64,000 nucleotides of DNA. It comes from Pseudomonas sp. R-28-1W-6 (GTDB lineage: Bacteria; Pseudomonadota; Gammaproteobacteria; Pseudomonadales; Pseudomonadaceae). Below the pieces are notes generated by a model. That model made no database searches. It saw nothing but the letters and a program-made list of their open reading frames with translations, and was not told the DNA's origin. The stretch covers positions 62,001 through 126,000 of the forward strand of contig NZ_WELK01000002.1 of NCBI RefSeq assembly GCF_009799925.1, in the 5' to 3' direction. The position numbers and the translations under genes were made by a program. Shown here piece by piece: positions 34,615 through 45,482 of the stretch (position 1 is its first letter; every line of letters begins with the position of its first letter).

Positions 34615-34670
34615 GCCGCCAGCCCGGACAGGGTGCGCACGGCGCAGCCTGCCGGGCGCGATGGCGCCTT

Positions 34671-34839
34671 AGAACCTGTTCACGATCTTTTGGACTAGAG
34701 CCAGACAAGGCGCTACGCCAGTAACAGCCTCCGGCTGGTCAAAACGGCGAGGAAGCGGAGTTTACGAGCTGTAAATGAGCATTCCGAGCCTGTTTTTAAC
34801 GCGGTATGGCCGACGGACAGGAGATCGTGAACAGGTTCT
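34671..34839. repeat. MITE-like element with 18-bp perfect terminal inverted repeats (copy 2)
   Basis: AGAACCTGTTCACGATCT at 34671-34688 is repeated exactly, inverted, at 34822-34839. The core (34695-34820) shares blocks with 10219-10317. The right end runs into the TAA stop codon of the amine oxidase gene (34839-34841). No transposase is present, so movement would need one in trans. Confidence 0.8.
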
Positions 34840-36152
34840 TAGCGCAGCTTTTCCAGCAGCCCGTAGTACCACATGCCCACGGCCAGCATCGGGTTGCCGA
34901 ACACGTCGCCCAGCGGCACCTTGATGTGCTTGCAGCTGGCGAAGGTGTCGAACTGGCCGAGGCTGCCGGTCAGGGCGTTGGCCATGATCTCGCCCATGAT
35001 GTGGGTGGTGGCGATGCCGTGGCCGGAGTAGCCCTGGCAGTACCAGACGTTGTCCGACAGCTTGCCCAGCTGCGGGATGCGGTTCATCACGATGCCCATG
35101 GCGCAGCTCCACTGGAACTCGATGTCCACACCCTTGAGCTGCGGGAAGGTGCGCTCGATGCACGGGCGCAGTTCGCCGGCGATATCCCGCGAGTCGCGCC
35201 CGGAGTAGTTGGCGCCGCCCCCGAACAGCAGGCGGCCGTCGGCGGTCATGCGGTAGTAGTCCAGCACGAAGCGGCAGTCGTACACGGCCAGGTTGTGCGG
35301 GTTGAGTTCCTGGGCCAGCTCGCCCAGCGGCTTGGTGGTGACGATGCCGCCCATGGCCGGGAAGATCTTGCCTTTGAGCTGCTTGGGCTCCAGCTTGTGG
35401 TAGACGTCGCCGGCCAGCAGCACCTGCTTTGCGTCGATGCGACCCTGGGCGGTGATCACCGCCGGGTTGGCGCCGTGGACGATTTCCAGCACCTCGGAAT
35501 GTTCGAAGATCAGCGCGCCCAGGCTGGCGGCGGCCTTGGCCTCGCCGATGCACAGGTTGAGCGGGTGCAGGTGCATGTTGCGGGTGTTCTTCAGCGCGCC
35601 CAGGTACAGGTCGCTGCCTAGGTGCGCGCGCACGCCGTCGGCGTCCAGCAGGGTCACCGCATCGCCCATGCCGCGGCGCTGGGCCTCGGCGTAGGAGCCT
35701 TCCAGCTCGGCCATGTGCACCGGCTTCATCGCCGCATGCAGGTGGCCGTGGCGCAGGTCGCACTGGATGCCGTACTTCTCGACCCGGCTCTTGATGATTT
35801 CGTGACCGCGCCAGCGCAGGTGCCAGATGAAGTCGTCGACTTCTTCGCCCAGCTTGTTGCGCATCTGCGTGCGCATCGCCTCGTCGCCGGACAGGCTGCC
35901 GGTGACCTGGCCGCCGTTGCGCCCGGTGGCGCCCCAGCCGATCTTGTGGGTCTCGACGATAGCCACCTTGAGCCCGCGCTCGGCCAGCTCCACCGCGCTG
36001 GCCACGCCGGTGAAGCCGCCGCCGATGATCACCACGTCGACGCTGACCTGGCCCTGCAGGGTCGGGTAGTCGGTCTCCTCGTTGAGGGTGGCGGTGTAGT
36101 AGGACTGGCAGCGCTCGGCGGCGGGTATCACGGGTTTGATCGCGGCGTTCAT
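34839..36152 (-). CDS. FAD-dependent amine oxidase (PuuB/DadA-like)
   Basis: A 437-residue D-amino-acid-oxidase-type flavoenzyme. The dinucleotide motif VVIIGGGFTGVASAVELAERG lies near residue 40, and HKIGWGATGRNGGQ is the flavin-linking block typical of gamma-glutamylputrescine oxidase PuuB and related Pseudomonas oxidases. The C-terminal GYSGHGIATTHIMGE binds the flavin. It probably oxidises an amine or gamma-glutamyl-amine, releasing H2O2, with polyamine breakdown the likeliest pathway. The stop codon is shared with the end of a MITE-like repeat. The start follows an AAGGAACAC ribosome site. Confidence 0.85.
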   Translation of the reverse strand: MNAAIKPVIPAAERCQSYYTATLNEETDYPTLQGQVSVDVVIIGGGFTGVASAVELAERGLKVAIVETHKIGWGATGRNGGQVTGSLSGDEAMRTQMRNKLGEEVDDFIWHLRWRGHEIIKSRVEKYGIQCDLRHGHLHAAMKPVHMAELEGSYAEAQRRGMGDAVTLLDADGVRAHLGSDLYLGALKNTRNMHLHPLNLCIGEAKAAASLGALIFEHSEVLEIVHGANPAVITAQGRIDAKQVLLAGDVYHKLEPKQLKGKIFPAMGGIVTTKPLGELAQELNPHNLAVYDCRFVLDYYRMTADGRLLFGGGANYSGRDSRDIAGELRPCIERTFPQLKGVDIEFQWSCAMGIVMNRIPQLGKLSDNVWYCQGYSGHGIATTHIMGEIMANALTGSLGQFDTFASCKHIKVPLGDVFGNPMLAVGMWYYGLLEKLR

Positions 36153-39257
<3,105 letters not shown>

Positions 39258-39291
39258 TCGCCTGGGCCAACCGGCGACGAGCCACCAACGC

Positions 39292-39344
39292 GCCGCCGTC
39301 ATCCAGTCGGATACTTCGACCGGATGGCGGCGGCGCAACCTTTT
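39292..39344 (+). terminator. Terminator downstream of katG
   Basis: A 13-bp stem, GCCGCCGTCATCC with GGATGGCGGCGGC (one G-T pair), spans 39292-39334, followed by CTTTT. It lies between katG and the convergent hotdog gene. Confidence 0.6.
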
Positions 39345-39393
39345 CCGCCGCCGGCAGGCGTCGGCCCTGGCGGCCCAGCTCGCCCGTCCCGGT

Positions 39394-39834
39394 TCAGGAC
39401 AGCTTCACGTTCATGGTGATCTGCGCGCTGAACACCTGCTTGCCATCGGCGTCGGTGATGACCACCGGCACGACCTTGTCCCCCTCGCTCGCCCAGTCCA
39501 CTGCGGCGCCATCGGCGACCGCGGTCACGTTGCTCTTGGCCTTGGCCTGGTACTCGACCGTCATGCCCTTGGGAATCCAGCGCGCGCCGCTGGGAATGGA
39601 CACGTTGGTCATCATGCCGGCGGCCAGTTCGGCGGCATTGCACATCGCGATCGCATGCACGGTACCCAGGTGGTTGGTGATCTCGCGGCTGAAAGGCACC
39701 TGCACCGTTGCATGGCCTTCACGCAGCTCGGAAACCAGCGGATTGATGCTGCTGAAATAGGGTGCCATCTGGCAGGCCATCTTGCTGAACGCTTCCGGGC
39801 CTGCGCTGGTGAACATGCTGAGAACCTGACTCAT
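39394..39834 (-). CDS. Hotdog-fold DUF4442 thioesterase-like protein
   Basis: A 146-residue hotdog-fold protein of the DUF4442 type. NHLGTVHAIAMCNAAELAAGMM corresponds to the central hotdog helix of acyl-CoA thioesterases, and the strands GMTVEYQAKAKSNVTAVAD follow. It probably hydrolyses or binds an acyl-CoA. The gene is divergent from a TetR regulator with a two-site operator between them, so its expression is probably repressed until a fatty-acyl or similar ligand appears. Confidence 0.8.
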   Translation of the reverse strand: MSQVLSMFTSAGPEAFSKMACQMAPYFSSINPLVSELREGHATVQVPFSREITNHLGTVHAIAMCNAAELAAGMMTNVSIPSGARWIPKGMTVEYQAKAKSNVTAVADGAAVDWASEGDKVVPVVITDADGKQVFSAQITMNVKLS

Positions 39835-39866
39835 GGTTATGCCTCACGGGAATGACTTGGATTAAA

Positions 39867-39899
39867 CAGAATAATATTCTGTTGCGGAACAATATTCTG
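39867..39899 (+). promoter_or_regulatory. Two tandem TetR-type operator sites
   Basis: CAGAAT-AAT-ATTCTG (39867-39881) and CGGAAC-AAT-ATTCTG (39885-39899), spaced 18 bp centre to centre. They lie between a hotdog gene and its divergent TetR regulator. Confidence 0.65.
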
Positions 39900-39983
39900 C
39901 ACTCGAGAGAGCTGTCAAGCCGGGCCCGGCTTACCCCGGGGCGGCCGTCTGCCTTACCATGGGATTTTTGCCTTGTGTCGAGC

Positions 39984-40601
39984 ATGGAAACGTCAGACCT
40001 ACTAGAGCGTTGCTACCCCGGAAGAAGGGCGGAGCTCAAACGCAGCATCCTTGGCAAGGCCCTTGCTTGCTTCAACGAGCAGGGCATCGAAGCCACCACC
40101 ATCGAGATGATCCGCGCCGCGTGCGAAACCAGCGTGGGCGCCATCTACCACCACTTCGGCAATAAGGAAGGCCTGGTCGCGGCGCTGTTCCTCACCGCCC
40201 TGGATGACCAGGCCCAGCTGCGCGAGCGCTACCTGAACCAGGCCGCGAGCACCCGGGCAGGCGTGCACGCACTGGTGCACAGCTATGTGGACTGGGTCGA
40301 CAGCCAGCCGGACTGGGCGCGCTTCCAGTTCCACGCGCGCTTTGCCGTGACCAAGGGGCCGTTCAAGGACGAGCTGGCCGCGCGCAACAAGACGCGCAAC
40401 CGGCAGTTGCTGGAGTGGCTGGGCGCGCCGGGGCGCGGCGACGAGCTGCAACACCTGCCCGCCGAGCTGATCCCCTCCCTGATCATCGGCCCGGCCGAAA
40501 GCTATTGCCGGGCCTGGCTCTCCGGCCGGGTACGCAACCGGCCAACGGCCTACCGCGAGGTGCTGGCCGAGGCCGCCTGGCGCTCGCTCGCCACCGATTG
40601 A
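39984..40601 (+). CDS. TetR-family transcriptional regulator
   Basis: A 205-residue TetR repressor. The N-terminal helix-turn-helix spans GKALACFNEQGIEATTIEMIRAACETSVGAIYHHFGNKEGL; the rest is a helical ligand-binding and dimerisation domain. Its divergence from a hotdog thioesterase and the two inverted repeats between them suggest it controls both. The start METSDLLERC is preferred; upstream in-frame codons run through the operators. A fatty-acyl ligand is a guess from the neighbouring thioesterase. Confidence 0.87.
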   Translation: METSDLLERCYPGRRAELKRSILGKALACFNEQGIEATTIEMIRAACETSVGAIYHHFGNKEGLVAALFLTALDDQAQLRERYLNQAASTRAGVHALVHSYVDWVDSQPDWARFQFHARFAVTKGPFKDELAARNKTRNRQLLEWLGAPGRGDELQHLPAELIPSLIIGPAESYCRAWLSGRVRNRPTAYREVLAEAAWRSLATD

Positions 40602-40637
40602 GCGGGGGCGGCTCGCCCGCACCCGGAAGGGCCGCCC

Positions 40638-41498
40638 TCAGGGCGCGCCGAACAGCATCGTCCAGTAGATGCCCGCGGCGCTGCGCGGTTGCGCCGCATA
40701 GGCCGCGCCCACCTGGGTAAAGCGCGGGTTCATCAGGTTGGCGCAATGCCCGGGGCTGGCCAGCCAGCCCGCCAGCGCCTGGTTCGGCGAGCCCTGTCCG
40801 GCGGCGATGTTCTCGCCGATCTGCCGGCCACGGTAGCCGGCGGCCCGCGCCCGATCCGCCGGCGAATCGCCGCCGGGGCCCCGGTGGGCGAAGTAGTTGG
40901 CATCGGCCATCGCCCGGCTGTGCTCCTGCGCCGCCGCTCCCAGAGCGGTATTCCAGGCCAGCGGCCGGGTGGCGGCGAAGCGCCGCTGACCACACTGGCG
41001 CGGCTTCGCCCGGGCCGCGTTGACCTGGCTGAGCAGGGCCTTGCCCGCCGCCCGCCAGTCGCCCAATTGCCCAGCGAGCAGGGGTTTCGCCAGCACCACC
41101 CGCCACTCATGCCCTCGCCGGCTGACGCCGATGTCGGCGAACTGCGGGTCGAGCAGGGCCGCGCAGTAACTGCTGCGCAGCCTGGCAAAGGCGGCCTGGG
41201 CATCCGCCGCCCCGCCCAGGCGGATGGTGCGCGCCGCCACCGCCGGATAGCCGGCCGCCTTCAAGGTATCCCGCAAACGGCCGGCATAGCCGACCGGCAA
41301 GGCCAGGCTCGACTTCAGCTGCAGCGGCGCCAGCGCCCGGACCGGGCGGCGCTCGCAGCGCTGGGGCTGGCCCCGGTAGTCATTGATGGCCGCCAGCAAC
41401 TGCCGCTCCCCGCTGGCCTGGAGGGGGCCGGCGAACAGCGGCAGCAGGGGCAACAGGCAGAACGCAACGAAACGGGAGGTGCGGGCGGCTGGGGGCAT
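40638..41498 (-). CDS. Exported CAP-domain (SCP-like) protein
   Basis: A 286-residue protein with a signal peptide (SRFVAFCLLPLLPLFAGPLQA). Residues about 22-150 have no recognised domain and contain cysteines that could form disulphides. The C-terminal 130 residues are a CAP/SCP domain: AAQEHSRAMADANYFAHRGPGG, then GENIAAGQGSPNQALAGWLASPGHCANLMNPRFTQVGAAYA, with the histidine and glutamate cavity residues. Bacterial CAP proteins are exported and of unclear function. It lies downstream of the glycine-zipper gene in the same direction, 175 bases away. Confidence 0.85.
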   Translation of the reverse strand: MPPAARTSRFVAFCLLPLLPLFAGPLQASGERQLLAAINDYRGQPQRCERRPVRALAPLQLKSSLALPVGYAGRLRDTLKAAGYPAVAARTIRLGGAADAQAAFARLRSSYCAALLDPQFADIGVSRRGHEWRVVLAKPLLAGQLGDWRAAGKALLSQVNAARAKPRQCGQRRFAATRPLAWNTALGAAAQEHSRAMADANYFAHRGPGGDSPADRARAAGYRGRQIGENIAAGQGSPNQALAGWLASPGHCANLMNPRFTQVGAAYAAQPRSAAGIYWTMLFGAP

Positions 41499-41626
41499 GA
41501 ACGGCGAACGACTCGGCAGGACTGACGACGGCAGAGGCGCCTGCTGGCGACCTCCGGATGCCGGTGTGAGACTGCCGGGCGCACGCAAGGTTCAGCGCGC
41601 GAGAGTGCGATTCGCCGCCCAGCCGA

Positions 41627-41648
41627 GGCGGCGCTGCCGGGCGCCGCC
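41627..41648 (-). terminator. Hairpin after the glycine-zipper gene
   Basis: GGCGGCGC pairs with GCGCCGCC around a 6-nt loop, 25 bases past the glycine-zipper stop. There is no T-tract, so termination is possible but unproven. Confidence 0.35.
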
Positions 41649-41673
41649 AGAGCAGGCGGGCGCCCTGCCCCGC

Positions 41674-42027
41674 TCAGTCGGCAACGGCCTGGATGCGGAT
41701 GCCCTGCCGCTCGACGCGCTGGCCCAGGGCGAAGCGGGCGTTGGGCGAGCGGATCACCGCGCGCTCGCCGGCCTGGTTTTCGACTTCGTACGCCGGCTCG
41801 CTGAGCCCCGTCTCCTGCTGCACCGAGCGGCCGGCAAAGAAGCCGGCCCCGGCGCCGACCAGGGCGCCGACCGGCCCTCCGGCGGCACCGCCCAGCATCA
41901 GGCCGCTGAGCGAGCCGAGCGCCCCGCCGGCGGTGTTATCGGTGGTCTCGCGGACCACCTGGTCGGCGAAGGAGAACGAGGCGCAGGCAAGGCTCAGGCC
42001 CAGAACAATCAGGTTGGACGACTTCAT
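41674..42027 (-). CDS. Exported glycine-zipper protein under probable NorR/sigma-54 control
   Basis: A 117-residue protein with a signal peptide (MKSSNLIVLGLSLACASFSFA). Residues about 33-67 are a glycine zipper (GGALGSLSGLMLGGAAGGPVGALVGAGAGFFAG), like membrane-inserting helices of the 17-kDa/OmpA-like surface antigens. The C-terminal 50 residues look like a small beta domain (GERAVIRSPNARFALGQRVERQGIRIQAV). It is probably periplasmic or outer-membrane associated. Upstream lie a -24 sigma-54 element, an IHF site and three NorR-type boxes, so I infer NO-dependent expression. The function is not known. Confidence 0.78.
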   Translation of the reverse strand: MKSSNLIVLGLSLACASFSFADQVVRETTDNTAGGALGSLSGLMLGGAAGGPVGALVGAGAGFFAGRSVQQETGLSEPAYEVENQAGERAVIRSPNARFALGQRVERQGIRIQAVAD

Positions 42028-42067
42028 GGTGACTCCAGGGAAAGTGGATTTAACTCAGCCTGAACAA

Positions 42068-42083
42068 ACCATTAATCGTGCCA
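42068..42083 (-). promoter_or_regulatory. Sigma-54 promoter for the glycine-zipper gene
   Basis: On the minus strand TGGCACG, four bases, then ATGG, against the consensus TGGCACG-N4-TTGC. The -24 half is perfect; the -12 half is weak. It lies about 40 bases before the start codon. Confidence 0.55.
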
Positions 42084-42100
42084 GCAGCAAAATTGATAAA

Positions 42101-42113
42101 AATCAATTACTTG
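42101..42113 (+). promoter_or_regulatory. IHF site between NorR boxes and promoter
   Basis: AATCAATTACTTG matches the IHF consensus WATCAA-N4-TTR exactly. It lies between the sigma-54 promoter and the NorR-type boxes, where DNA bending is normally required. Confidence 0.6.
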
Positions 42114-42125
42114 AATAAAGCATGA

Positions 42126-42181
42126 GTCACTATGACCGTGGAACCGCCGTGTTTATTTGACCCGACCGGAGTCAATATGAC
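42126..42181 (+). promoter_or_regulatory. Three NorR-type enhancer boxes
   Basis: GTCACTATGAC (42126-42136), GTTTATTTGAC (42151-42161) and GTCAATATGAC (42171-42181). All fit GT-N7-AC; the outer two fit GTCA-N3-TGAC exactly. Centres are 25 and 20 bp apart. The last overlaps the norR start codon. Confidence 0.65.
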
Positions 42182-43724
42182 CCACACCCCACTGCTTCAA
42201 GCCATGCTCCCGCTGCTCGACGACCTGACCCGCGAGCTGTCAGACAGCGAACGCTACCAGCGCCTGCTCGCCGCCCTGCTCGAACTGGTGCCGTGCGACG
42301 CCATCGCCCTGCTGCGCCTGGAGCAGGACCATCTGGTGCCGCTGGCCGTCAGCGGGCTCAGCGCCGACGCTCTGGGCCGCCGCTTCAAGGTCGACGAACA
42401 TCCACGCCTGGCCGCCCTGCTCGAACAGCGCGGAGCGACCCGCTTCGCCGCCGACTGCGACCTGCCCGACCCTTACGACGGCCTGGTCGAATGCCGCCAC
42501 GGCCGGCTCGAGGTGCACGACTGCCTGGGCTGCCCGCTGTTCATCAACGAGCGCCCCTGGGGCCTGCTGACCCTGGATTCGCTGGACCCGTCACGCTTCG
42601 GCCAGATCGCCCTGGACAACCTGGAGACCGTGGCGCGCCTGGCCGCCGCCACGGTACAGGCCGGCGAACGCATGAACAGCCTGTCGCGCCGGCTAGAAAA
42701 CGAGGCCCACCTGACCGAAAGCTATCGCCTCGCCGCCGGGCAGCGACAGCCGGCGCAGATCATCGGCCAGAGCGCGGTGACCCAGCGCCTGCTGGGCGAA
42801 ATCGCCCTGGTCGCCGGCAGCGAACTAACCGTGCTGATCGGCGGCGAGACCGGGGTCGGCAAGGAGCTGGTGGCCCAGGCCCTGCACCGCCAGTCGCCGC
42901 GAGCCGAGCGCCCGCTGATCAGCCTGAACTGCGCCGCACTGCCCGAGACCCTGGTCGAAAGCGAGCTGTTCGGCCACGTCCGCGGCGCCTTCTCCGGCGC
43001 GGTCAGCGAGCGCGCGGGCAAGTTCGAGATAGCCAATGGCAGCACCCTGTTTCTCGACGAGGTGGGCGAACTGCCGCTGCCGGTGCAAGCCAAGCTGCTG
43101 CGCGTGCTGCAGAGCGGGCACCTGCAGCGGGTCGGCTCCGACCGGGAGCACCAGGTCGATGTGCGCATCCTCGCGGCCAGCAACCGCGACCTCGCCGAGG
43201 AAGTGCGCGCCGGGCGTTTCCGCGCCGACCTCTACCACCGCCTCAGCGTCTACCCGCTGTACGTGCCGCCCCTGCGCGAACGCGGCCGCGACATCCTGCT
43301 GCTGGCCGGCAACTTCCTTGAGCAGAACCGCCCGCGCCTGCGCCTGCGTGGCCTGCGCCTGAGCCGGGAGGCCCAGGCGGCGCTGCTCGACTACGACTGG
43401 CCGGGGAACGTGCGCGAACTCGAACACCTGATCGGCCGCGCCGCGCTCAAGGCCCTGGCCCGCCAACCGGAACGCCCGCGGATACTGTCGATCGCCGTGG
43501 AAGACCTGGACCTGCCGGCCAGTTCAAGCGCGGTGCAGGCGGCCCTGCCCGTCGAGCGCAGCGCGAAGCTGCCGGGACTGCGCCAGGCCTCCGAGCAGTT
43601 CCAGCGCCAGCTGATCGGCGCCGCCCTCGAACGCCACCAGGGCAACTGGACCGCCGCCGCACGCGAGCTGGAGCTGGACCGGGCCAACCTCAGCCGCCTG
43701 GCGGCCCGACTTGGCCTGAAGTAA
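42177..43724 (+). CDS. norR: NorR/FhpR-type nitric-oxide-sensing sigma-54 activator
   Basis: A 515-residue enhancer-binding protein. The N-terminal GAF domain keeps the candidate iron ligands of NorR: D98 and D101 (LPDPYDG), C116 (VHDCLG) and D134 (TLDS). The AAA+ domain has Walker A GGETGVGK (222-229), GAFSGA (270-275; normally GAFTGA) and Walker B LFLDEVGE (291-298). A Fis-type helix-turn-helix ends the protein (NWTAAARELELDRANLSRLAARLGL). The start at 42177 has CCGGAG at good spacing and matches MTHTPLLQ of relatives. No fhp, norVW or norCB gene is nearby; the divergent gene is a glycine-zipper protein. Confidence 0.9.
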   Translation: MTHTPLLQAMLPLLDDLTRELSDSERYQRLLAALLELVPCDAIALLRLEQDHLVPLAVSGLSADALGRRFKVDEHPRLAALLEQRGATRFAADCDLPDPYDGLVECRHGRLEVHDCLGCPLFINERPWGLLTLDSLDPSRFGQIALDNLETVARLAAATVQAGERMNSLSRRLENEAHLTESYRLAAGQRQPAQIIGQSAVTQRLLGEIALVAGSELTVLIGGETGVGKELVAQALHRQSPRAERPLISLNCAALPETLVESELFGHVRGAFSGAVSERAGKFEIANGSTLFLDEVGELPLPVQAKLLRVLQSGHLQRVGSDREHQVDVRILAASNRDLAEEVRAGRFRADLYHRLSVYPLYVPPLRERGRDILLLAGNFLEQNRPRLRLRGLRLSREAQAALLDYDWPGNVRELEHLIGRAALKALARQPERPRILSIAVEDLDLPASSSAVQAALPVERSAKLPGLRQASEQFQRQLIGAALERHQGNWTAAARELELDRANLSRLAARLGLK

Positions 43725-43799
43725 CGCGCCAGGGCTGTAAAGAGCTGTTTTCAACCGGAGCTACCGGAGGGAACCGGCAGAAATCGGGCAGCAGAACGT

Positions 43800-44417
43800 T
43801 CAGTGACTTCGCTGAGCTATCGCCAGCATCACGCCAAAACTAACTAGCAATCCTCCAAAAGCGCGATCCACCCAATGCCGAACCGCAATCAACTCTTCCC
43901 GAATCCGTCCGTTCGAAAAAAACATCGCAACTAGGCTGAACCAGCTGATATGCGCCGCTGAAATGAATACTCCGTAGGCAATCTGCATTGGCAAGGTCGT
44001 CTCAGGCCCCACTACACCGATGAAAAGGCTGACGATGAAAATCGATGTTTTGGGATTCAGTGCATTGGTCAGGAACCCCGCGCGAAGAGCTGCGAGATCA
44101 GACGATGCAGTGGCTGGGATAGCAAATTGACCTACGGCGGGCATGGCCCCCAGCATCTTTATCCCGAGATAAATCAAATAAGCGGCCCCGACCATCTTCA
44201 GCGCACTGAATAGCCAAAGCGAGTGCTGAAGAACCAGCCCAAGCCCCAGCAGGGTGTAGCAGACATGCACAAAGATCCCAAGGCCGATACCGGCAGCCGT
44301 AAGGACTCCGGTACGGCGTGAAAGCAGAAGGCTATTGCGAGAAACAAGGGCAAAATCAGGCCCGGGACTGATGCACGCCAGCAAAGTTATAGTGACTACA
44401 GCTATCCATTCGTTCAT
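43800..44417 (-). CDS. LysE-family exporter
   Basis: A 205-residue LysE/RhtB-type transporter with about six membrane helices. TLLACISPGPDFALVSRNSLLLSRRTGVLTAAGIGLG is the family signature. Such proteins export amino acids or small toxic analogues. Its base composition is clearly lower in GC than the surroundings and it uses codons with A/T in third position, as does the divergent LysR gene, so the pair looks recently acquired. The gene probably answers to that LysR regulator. The exported compound is unknown. Confidence 0.9.
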   Translation of the reverse strand: MNEWIAVVTITLLACISPGPDFALVSRNSLLLSRRTGVLTAAGIGLGIFVHVCYTLLGLGLVLQHSLWLFSALKMVGAAYLIYLGIKMLGAMPAVGQFAIPATASSDLAALRAGFLTNALNPKTSIFIVSLFIGVVGPETTLPMQIAYGVFISAAHISWFSLVAMFFSNGRIREELIAVRHWVDRAFGGLLVSFGVMLAIAQRSH

Positions 44418-44481
44418 GAAGTAATTTGCCTATGGTTCGAGATAGCCAAATTTTTGCTGCGTAACAGGCGGATGACTAACG

Positions 44482-45396
44482 ATGCTTTCTCAAGAAAAAG
44501 GTGAGTTTGAGTCACCATTATCGATTTCTCGCCTGCCCTCTCTGGTTGCTTTGCGCTGCTTCGAGGCAGCCGCCCGTTTAGAGAACTTTGCTCGTGCAGC
44601 CGCAGAGTTGCATGTCACTCCGGGCGCGATAAGCCGCGCCGTGCGCTTGCTAGAGGATGAGTTGGGCGTCGATCTGTTCGAGCGCCGTAGTCGGCGCGTG
44701 TTCATCTCAGACGACGGGCGCAAGCTGGCAATCGCGGTTCGCGAAGGCTTGGGCTTGATGACTCAGGCAGTAAAGGAAATACGAGTGAAGGCACGTAGTG
44801 ATCGACAACTGGTGCTTTCTTGCGAACCCACGTTGTTAATGCGCTGGCTCATTCCACGCTGGAGTGAATTCCAGATGCGCCGCCCGGACTTGAACATTCA
44901 TCTCGTAGCAGGAGGTGGGGCCTTCTCCTTCGATCACGGTATTGACCTCGCGATCCGCCGCGACGACTTCCCCCGTCCTGATCATTACTACGCGAAAGAG
45001 TTGTTCCGTGAGAAGGTTGCCCCGGTGTGCCGGCCTGACAGGGTTTGCGAGTGGTTCACCGCAGACGGCGAGCTCGTTGCGACCGCGCCTAAATTGCTCA
45101 CCCGAACACGGCCCAATGCTTGGCAAGAATGGGCCGCTGCTGCTGGCCGATCCACGCCCACGGTGGAGGGACAGTGCTTTGAGCACTTTTACTTTAGCCT
45201 GCAGGCAGCAGTCGCCGGCCTTGGTGTAGCCATTGGCCCCTGGCACTTGGTGCAAGACGATATTCAAAACGGTGTGTTGGTTGCACCTTCCGGCTTCGTT
45301 GAGGATGGTTCGCGGTATTGCCTGCTTTCACCAGCAGCACTCGAACCAGATAGCGTAGAGATGGAGCTATCGCAGTGGCTGAGCACATCAGGCTGA
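44482..45396 (+). CDS. LysR-family regulator (GcvA-like)
   Basis: A 304-residue LysR regulator. The helix-turn-helix spans LVALRCFEAAARLENFARAAAELHVTPGAISRAVRLLEDELGVDLFERRSRR, the GcvA-type signature; the substrate-binding domain follows (LVLSCEPTLLMRWLIPRWSEFQMRRPDLN). It is divergent from a LysE exporter and shares its low GC content. LysR-LysE pairs usually sense the compound that is exported. The first ATG is taken; codons 1-15 (MLSQEKGEFESPLSI) are not conserved in style, so a later start is possible. Confidence 0.9.
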   Translation: MLSQEKGEFESPLSISRLPSLVALRCFEAAARLENFARAAAELHVTPGAISRAVRLLEDELGVDLFERRSRRVFISDDGRKLAIAVREGLGLMTQAVKEIRVKARSDRQLVLSCEPTLLMRWLIPRWSEFQMRRPDLNIHLVAGGGAFSFDHGIDLAIRRDDFPRPDHYYAKELFREKVAPVCRPDRVCEWFTADGELVATAPKLLTRTRPNAWQEWAAAAGRSTPTVEGQCFEHFYFSLQAAVAGLGVAIGPWHLVQDDIQNGVLVAPSGFVEDGSRYCLLSPAALEPDSVEMELSQWLSTSG

Positions 45397-45415
45397 ACAC
45401 CCCATCTACCGACCA

Positions 45416-45444
45416 TAAAAAAACCGCCCAAACGGGCGGTTTTC
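45416..45444. terminator. Bidirectional terminator between LysR and HPF-like gene
   Basis: AAAAACCGCCC, an AAA loop, CGGGCGGTTTT. It has T-tracts for both directions and serves both convergent genes. Confidence 0.92.
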
Positions 45445-45482
45445 CAGGGTGGGTTGGCGGGCCCGATCGGCGGGCCGGGTCT

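Noticed and set aside
42132..42176. ATG 15 codons upstream as norR start
   Set aside because: No ribosome site, and it begins inside the first NorR box; the later ATG has GGAG and matches family N-termini.
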